A stretch of DNA of 64,000 nt from contig NC_092678.1 of NCBI RefSeq assembly GCF_964355755.1, positions 18,012,922 to 18,076,921 on the forward strand, written 5' to 3'. The stretch comes from Antedon mediterranea. Its lineage: Eukaryota; Echinodermata; Crinoidea; Comatulida; Antedonidae. A program made the translations under genes and the position numbers. The notes under the pieces were generated by a model. That model did no database searches, was not told the origin of the DNA, and was given only the letters and a program-made list of their open reading frames with translations. Positions 57,462 through 64,000 of this stretch are shown here, piece by piece (positions within the stretch are counted from its first letter, which is position 1; each line of letters begins with the position of its first letter).

Positions 57462-60400
57462 TAAGATACAGACATACTGTAATAATTCTTCGTTTTCACT
57501 TAAAATTTCATACTGATATTTACACTTTTTCAGTATATGTTACCAGAAGCAAATGCTTGTAAAACTTTGCTAGATTAATCGCCTGCCAAATACGTTTGAC
57601 GTCATTGCAATTTTATTTGTTAGTCAAAAGCAATATTCACGTAAGCGCATGGGAAATATAAACGTAGATTTTGTTGTTGATGAAATGATGTTTGCAATAT
57701 TGACTTATGATGATTAATTGAATAAGTAAATAGCGTGAAATTTAAGACAACATAAAGTTACATTTTTTTCAAACATCGCGTGTGTAGTTGTTTCGGCAAG
57801 ATTGTGCCGACAAATTCAAAATCCTAATTCTGCATTTTTACTCTAAAAATGTAAAAGTGTAATTATATAACACCAATGACAACTTCTCGTTTTCACAATG
57901 AGCCACGCCACAAAGTAGCTTTGAGTCTAATGGTCATTCTGCGCATGCTCTGTTTCTCATGGTAACCAGAATGCCTGTTTGGCTCGACAGCCGCGTAGTC
58001 GCGTAGCGGTTCGTATGAAAACAGAAAGGTCGCTAGGCACGTACTTATTTATAGTTTATCATGAGCATCCATCATTCGCTTGAGAAAACGTACCGTAACG
58101 TTATGTTTAATAATCAAAATCATGAAAATAGCTTTCATAATGAAATTGACATTCATTGCAGATTAATAAATGGGGTGTATTTCTTATTTCAAATGCAAGC
58201 TATCTTTAACAAAGACGTTTTTCATTCGTTACTGTGATTGTTAAATGTCTTTTCTTAAATAACTTAATTCCACGTATTATTATTTCTAGTGTAAGTAGAA
58301 ATTTGCGTTGTGTGATTCTTAAAGATTTATGTTCAGTTATATTTCAAAATGATCTACAAGCTCGGATTAATTTCATAGTAAATTGTTGTTTTGCATATCG
58401 TTTCTTTTCAAACAGTATGTGCAGCGTTGTACGAGTAAAGTTTACAGATATGGCGAGTTTAAAATCTTACTAGGCCTACAGTAAGCCTAGAACCACTCCT
58501 GTGGGACACTCGAATTAAAATTACTCCTTCCTGTGAAACGAACACGTGAACTAATTATGTTTTTAACACTATGGTCAATCCTTATCCATGCAGATACCAC
58601 CTCCATTAAAAGGTCTCCGCTCTGCATATACAACATATTGGAATTGCATTTTCCACGATCACCGTAATTAAATCAGTCTTTGTGTTTTATTATTAGGGTA
58701 TACAAATAATAATAGTTATGAGTTGAATGTAGAGAATATTTCATGATTTGAAAGATTGGCTTATTTAGAACTGCCAACGGATGAAATGGAACTTTCCATT
58801 CAACGAATACCAAACATTGTAATATTTCTTTGTTAACACACCTACTGTTTCTGTTGAATTGAATTTCTGATTTCTTCTTGAATACATTTCTCCGAATTTT
58901 GCATTGCAAAAAAATCTCTATTTATTTATTACACAACCAGTGTGTTCAATAGTACGGTTTAATTCACATTTCTATTCATTAGAACTAATACCGAACAGCA
59001 CGTGATTAACAAATTGGTAGGAATTACACTCAGGCGTGTGCACGCTATTACGTTATTTCACTAGTCAGGATTGAAACAAACGATTGAAGATTTGGCGGTT
59101 TTAAAATCTTACTATACAACAGATTGGAATTGCATTTTCCAAGATCATTATAAATCAGTCTCAGAGTGTCATTATTGTTTCATACTTTTCATATATAATC
59201 TTTGCTCTCGTACATTTTTAAAATGTAATTTATAGATAATTATCTCGGTCGGGTGACTCTTTGATTGTGTCGTATTTATCCATCATTCTTTCGCTTGCTT
59301 ATTGAACAAGACAAACAATTTCTCGACCAATTAGCAATTTGCTTTCAATCTATGTTGGTCAAATTATTAGTAAAGTAAACTATTTTACTTTAGCTTTAAA
59401 CAAGCTGAATTTATCAGACGATATAAATTATGTTACTGTTTTCGCGCCGCGTCTTTAGTCAGTTATATTCACGAGAACGAAAGCTTAAGAACTGTATCAT
59501 ACGCGGAGTCTTATTAATTACTACGTCATAAAAAAATGGGTATTTGGAAACTCTGACTGGGCATGCTCAAACTCTAAAGAACGTCTGGGAGAAGAGAGTA
59601 TATGAGATGTATGCAGACAGGTAGTCTGGCTGTCAACGTAGACATTTATCATTGAAAATATAATGGTCAAATCCTTCCACTATGGTAAATATATGTATCT
59701 GGGAAGCTTCTCTGGTGTGTATAGATGAAGAATTGTTTGATTGGAATGGTGGGGTATTTGGATCACTACGACATTAATTAGTTATGTTTGCTGATAAAAG
59801 AAAGTTTTAGCCATAACACAATGCCTTCGTTAGAACATTAAATGGACATCATATTCAAAAACACTTCAGTAGCAATACAATGCCAAAAGGCTACTTCGTT
59901 CACGACGACAGGGGGATTTTTCTGCATCATTTAAATATATCCCCAGAGTAAATAGAAAAAACACATTTTCTGATTCGGATATAATTAATGTGATACAGTT
60001 CGTAATGTTGTTGTGTTCTGCTCTAGGTAATACTGTTTACCTTTGAGGCTGTTTTCAACGGTACGACTAATTGCTAAAAATGTGATTTATTATGACATGA
60101 AATTGCAATAGAGCTGCTAATTGCCTTTTTGAAATTGAATGTTAGTGAACTCTCCCTCCCCTACTCTTTTATTCACAGGTAAAACTTGGTATGACGTGTT
60201 CATTAATACTGGTTGCTACACGTGCCCCATGCAGTGCAATTGGATATCTGATGTAAAGAAAACATTCTAGGCTTTGTTTCTATTCAAACCTCTAAAGAAT
60301 GGTCTTCTTCCAATTGGTGACGTGTTGCACCCGATTCTGTGGCTTTCACGATACTCTCTGTTGAAGACTGTTGCCAGTCTACCAGATACATATCTGACTG

Positions 60401-61810
60401 TATTAATACACGATATCTCTGTCGTTAGGTGCTATGTAGAGACAACGTTATAATGTGTATTCATCAAATGCACCACGCCGGGAACCAGAATGGCTGGTTA
60501 TCATATTTTTAGTCGACTCGACTTTGTTTCAAAGACCTTCTTAAATGTTAATATGTTTTGCTTTACTAAAAATAAAATCGTTTTTTTATTTTGTTGCAAA
60601 ATTATTACATTATTACCAAAAATAAAATCCAACAGTACAGGTGTATAAAGTTCAAATTTGCATCGCGTACCACCCGACTGTCAATAGTCAGTTAATGTCT
60701 ACCTAGTGACAGCTGCATATTCAAAGGTGGCAATACGAATAAATACGTTTTACGACCTAATTATTCTTGATATTACCAGTAGAAACATACAAAGAACATA
60801 ACAAAATGGTACAGAACAAAAATAGTGATAAAACTAATTTATAAAATGTGACACGTGATAAGAATAACTTTGCTTTTCGTATCAATTCTTCATTTTGAAA
60901 ATCATAACATTCGTTTAGCAAGGTCAAATCTGCTTTCAATTTGATCACGTAATCATAAATATACATCAAGCATTAAGACATTTTTTAAAAATATGTGATG
61001 AATTCTATTTTAATAAAACATCATTAAAATGAAAAGAGCGTTAAATAATAAAACATAAATTAATTATAAATTGAAAGATGTGTTGCATTTTAACTCATTA
61101 TCCATTGTACGTGACGCTCCAGTGGTGCACGGATAGTGTGATTAATCGCAACTTACAGTACTATCCAGAAAACCACCTCTACTCTTGTCCACAGAACATA
61201 TTCGGAAAAAGCGTGTGTCAATTATTCCGCGAGAGGTCCACAGCATAGCTTTTTAGCAGCTACTTCCTGTTAAAAGTCGGAACTCGCGGTACAGCGCGGT
61301 CGTCGAAAATGTGTTTAAAGGTGTGAGTGAATGAGCTGTCCTTTATCGTTACCTAATTACCCGCGTTTTGTCCGAATTTGGAAAAACTGCTGGGGTTTGG
61401 TAGATGTTTTTTTTTTATGGATGGCACTTTACACAAGCAGCATATTTTTATTTTAGTGTTATATGATTTTAAAATTGGGGAAGAGATTCAATATTATAAA
61501 TATAAATAAAATTGTGCTTTACAAGTGATTGTGGATTCATTTTTTTTTTATTTATTTAAATATAATACTTGATGCAAATTTGTAAGAAGAAACTAAATTG
61601 TATACGATACCACTGTGACTATTAAGTTTCGTTCTCGCTTCGTAAAATAACAGAAATTCAATATACATTGATTTCTTTCGAATTTAAAACAATTCGATGA
61701 CTCACAATTTTAACAAGGAAATAAAAATGTGATAATGCAGCGTTTCATAGAATAGGGAAAATAATGTGATATTGATATAGTAGGATCTAAATCTCTAGAT
61801 TAAATCTTTT
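57462..61810. other. Mostly unique intergenic sequence with scattered repeat fragments
   Basis: A ~60-bp block (TTGGAATTGCATTTTCCACG and AATCAGTCT) at 58,640-58,680 recurs at 59,119-59,160. Fragments related to 1.9 kb (59,545-59,600) and to 62.2 kb (60,690-60,725) are present. Less AT-rich patches at 57,930-58,040 and 61,110-61,345 could be regulatory (see findings). No gene identified. Confidence 0.4.
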
Positions 61811-61812
61811 AA

Positions 61813-61926
61813 ATAAACAAGGCCATATACATGGCTGCAGTAGAGTGCTCAAATTTGAGTTAGCGTTTACCGACCGACCGGCCGACCAACCCACCGACAT
61901 AGTGAGCTGTAGAGTCGCGATCTTAT
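61813..61926 (-). mobile_element. GGTC-microsatellite dispersed repeat, copy 5, inverted
   Basis: AACAAGGCCATATACATGGC, CTCAAATTTGAGTTAGCG, an ACCGACCGACC tract and GACATAGTGAGCTGTAGAG give the family order on the minus strand. The short form lacks the left extension of copies 3 and 4. Confidence 0.75.
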
Positions 61927-62039
61927 GTCTTTAGAAAAATAAATCAGACCTTGTGTATGGACAATAAGTTAGGCATATGTCTTTTTATTTTGCAATACGT
62001 AACACAACTAGACCTATACATTTATCTATGTAAATCCTG

Positions 62040-62152
62040 GTTTCTACGAAAGCCTTGTTCCGAGTATGAAGTAACACAATGACGTACGCACAATGCAAGT
62101 GATTTAACCAATCACAAGCAACATATCATCCGACTTGTCGCTTATGATGGGC
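62040..62152. mobile_element. Family 1 MITE relic
   Basis: AATGACGTACGCACAATGC, GATTTAACCAATCACAAGC and TCGCTTATGATGGGC retain the core order. Ends are diverged. Confidence 0.45.
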
Positions 62153-62259
62153 TAGGGATAACAAGGTACTCAATACACATAGACTTGTATCTAAATGACT
62201 GTCAATATACAGTTAACATCTACCTAATGACAGCTGCAGAATCGGGTGTAAAACTACGC

Positions 62260-63650
62260 GTCAACTACTCCAATATTAAAGATATTTTGATGCAAATCCT
62301 TTAACTATTAGTAACATGTAGGATGAGATGTCATTAACTTCAAAGTTAGTTTTCTGTCAGTCTTAGAAAAGACGAGATTACATTTGAAATCGAAGAGATC
62401 AAAATATATGCCTTGGTAATCTTTTAAAAAGGACTTTTTCAAATACGCATTAATATCAACTTTTATTTGATGACGAGGATACTTTGTAAGATGTAGGTCT
62501 ATTATTGTCCGAGATCGTTGACAATAATTTGTTCACAAAGCATAATAAAACTGCGATGTAGAACGCTTGTCCTTTCGCGCCGTTTCTCAATTTTTCGCGC
62601 CGTTTCTCAATTTCTCGAATATTTACTAACGTCTTGCAAACGGGGTTGTCGAGTGTGTTGCAATATGCAATTGTAATCTCAAATTACTAATAACTTTATC
62701 GCTGTACTAATGTTTAAACATTTAAAATTGCTACGCGTAATTAACATCAAATATTTTTTTTTTTAACCAAAAGCAAATCGGATTATTAGATTTGCACGAA
62801 GCTGTAACAATTTGCACGAAATAGCATGAAGATAATTTCGGTTTTGCATACAATTGTTTAAACTGAATTGGTTCATATAACGTTCTATTTTATAGTATTA
62901 TGTTTGGTAGATTGTTTAGATTTTTTTTCAATATCAATATAAAAAAAAACAAAGTACAGATTACCTTTTTTAAATAATATATAGGCCTAATAAATGAGAA
63001 AACAGGTACCCCACTAGCTGGAAGCTTGAACTTTAAAAATGTGGGGTCCAAGCAACATATTTAATGTAAGGTAAGAAACATGTAAAAAACAATATGATAA
63101 TAATGAACAAAAAAGACATTTACCTTAACGAATGCAGTTATAATTTAACATAAAACAGATATATTATTAACTTAAACAATAATAGTAGAAACAAGGTATT
63201 CATGTAATTTAAAACTTAAAACAAGATATAAAATTAATAATTTTGAGTTCTTCTGGTAGAGAATTCCATATCTTGGGTCTTATTGTCTGTTTGAATAAGT
63301 CACCCCTAAATGACATACATTGCAAACTTTCTATCTGGTTTGACACCTCACTACATTAGGCCTACGCTGTTTTGACACTTCATTATAATGTGTTTCTTAC
63401 GACTTTTAGCACAGTATTTCAACGTAAATTCACAATATCGGTTGTTGTATTCTTCGACACTATGGACTTTAAGATTTGAATTAACGTGACCGAAGTCCAC
63501 GTACACATTGGTCGTAATCGACTGTTTTTCGTCGACAGATATATGAACGTTGTAGATTAAGTGGACGTTTACGTTCATGTTCCAGTAAACGTATGACATA
63601 ATGTCCTTGAGATTATCTGACCTTGTAATATCTAATAGCGCTCGTCCGTG
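62260..63650. other. Intergenic sequence with a duplicated E2F-like word
   Basis: TTCGCGCCGTTTCTCAATTT occurs twice in direct tandem at about 62,574-62,614. No gene recognised; the 82-codon minus frame at 63,351-63,599 has no known domain. Confidence 0.4.
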
Positions 63651-63654
63651 CAGC

Positions 63655-63855
63655 TATTCGACACTATTGCATTGTCGTAGACTACACTATGCGCTGTAGT
63701 CTTCAACACTATTGCATTGTCGTAGACTGTACAATGTCGCTGGTCTTCGACATAGTGTTGCATTGTAGACTGCATTGTTGTTGCTATCTACATTTGTCGT
63801 GTACTAAAATATAGACGTGCAATAGTCTTCGTCACTATCGCATTGGTTGACTAAA
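63655..63855. repeat. Imperfect ~46-bp tandem repeat
   Basis: ACACTATTGCATTGTCGTAG occurs at about 63,660 and 63,707. Diverged forms with GTAGACTG, GTCTTCG and CACTATCGCATTGG continue to the end of the segment. Confidence 0.65.
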
Positions 63856-64000
63856 ATGTCATTTTGCCATTATAGTCAACATAGCCCGACTAAAGGGCCT
63901 TTCACACCTGTTCCGGCATGGTTCCGGTCCGGCGAATCGAACGCCAATGTTTCGTTTTCACGACGCTCCACGCGGCCAAGCACCAATTGATATGCGCGTA

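Noticed and set aside
63890-64000. AAGGGCCTTTCACACCTGTTCCGG at the right edge, resembling a transposon terminus
   Set aside because: The sequence is cut by the window end, so no partner terminal repeat can be seen.

Overview
The window looks like gene-poor, AT-rich DNA from an animal nuclear genome. It has no prokaryotic layout, long stretches without meaningful reading frames, tRNA-derived SINE and LINE sequences, many short palindromic (MITE-like) elements, and several minisatellites. The very frequent word AGGCCTA, the MITE load and the SINE type would suit a marine invertebrate deuterostome such as an echinoderm. That assignment is an inference from sequence style, not from a recognised host gene.

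The only convincing protein-coding sequence belongs to a non-LTR retrotransposon on the minus strand (about 9,793-13,607). It has an endonuclease plus reverse transcriptase frame of 906 codons and a 194-codon C-terminal zinc-knuckle frame, separated by what looks like one frameshift, and it ends in a short GTTAA repeat tail. Directly upstream of it in transcription terms (13,880-15,255) lies the decayed 3' end of a second, unrelated LINE. A C-terminal coding segment of this relic has been amplified into about eight 122-bp tandem units.

The centre of the window is dominated by an 8.5-kb tandem array (20,263-28,751) of a 34-bp monomer, about 250 copies, with two higher-order periods (1,563 bp = 46 monomers minus one base; 1,156 bp = 34 monomers). 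It is flanked by a 12-bp array (19,165-19,625) and a 39-bp array (30,500-32,000). Smaller arrays have units of 20 bp (7.1 kb), 22 bp (7.8 kb), 77 bp (40.8 kb), 145 bp (48 kb) and 88 bp (56.7 kb).

The remaining sequence holds several dispersed families: (1) a palindromic family with TGGTTCCCACTAG ends and a CCAATCACAAGCG core, about ten copies, some nested; (2) a palindromic family with AAGCTCTGTCTACACT ends, seven copies; (3) a family with an internal GGTC/GGTT microsatellite between CAGCTCACTATG and ATGTATATGGCCTTGTTT, five copies; (4) a family whose ends carry GGGACCATG and CTGCAGTTACTGCAG; and several single palindromes. One tRNA-derived SINE is visible near 3 kb.

No host gene could be identified with confidence. 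A few splice-site-bounded short segments (2,363-2,404; 42,768-42,885; 52,476-52,600; 57,358-57,460; 61,200-61,331) are listed as weak exon candidates. I found no clear novel biological system. The most unusual structure is the nested higher-order 34-bp array, whose monomer variants decide which antisense frames stay open.
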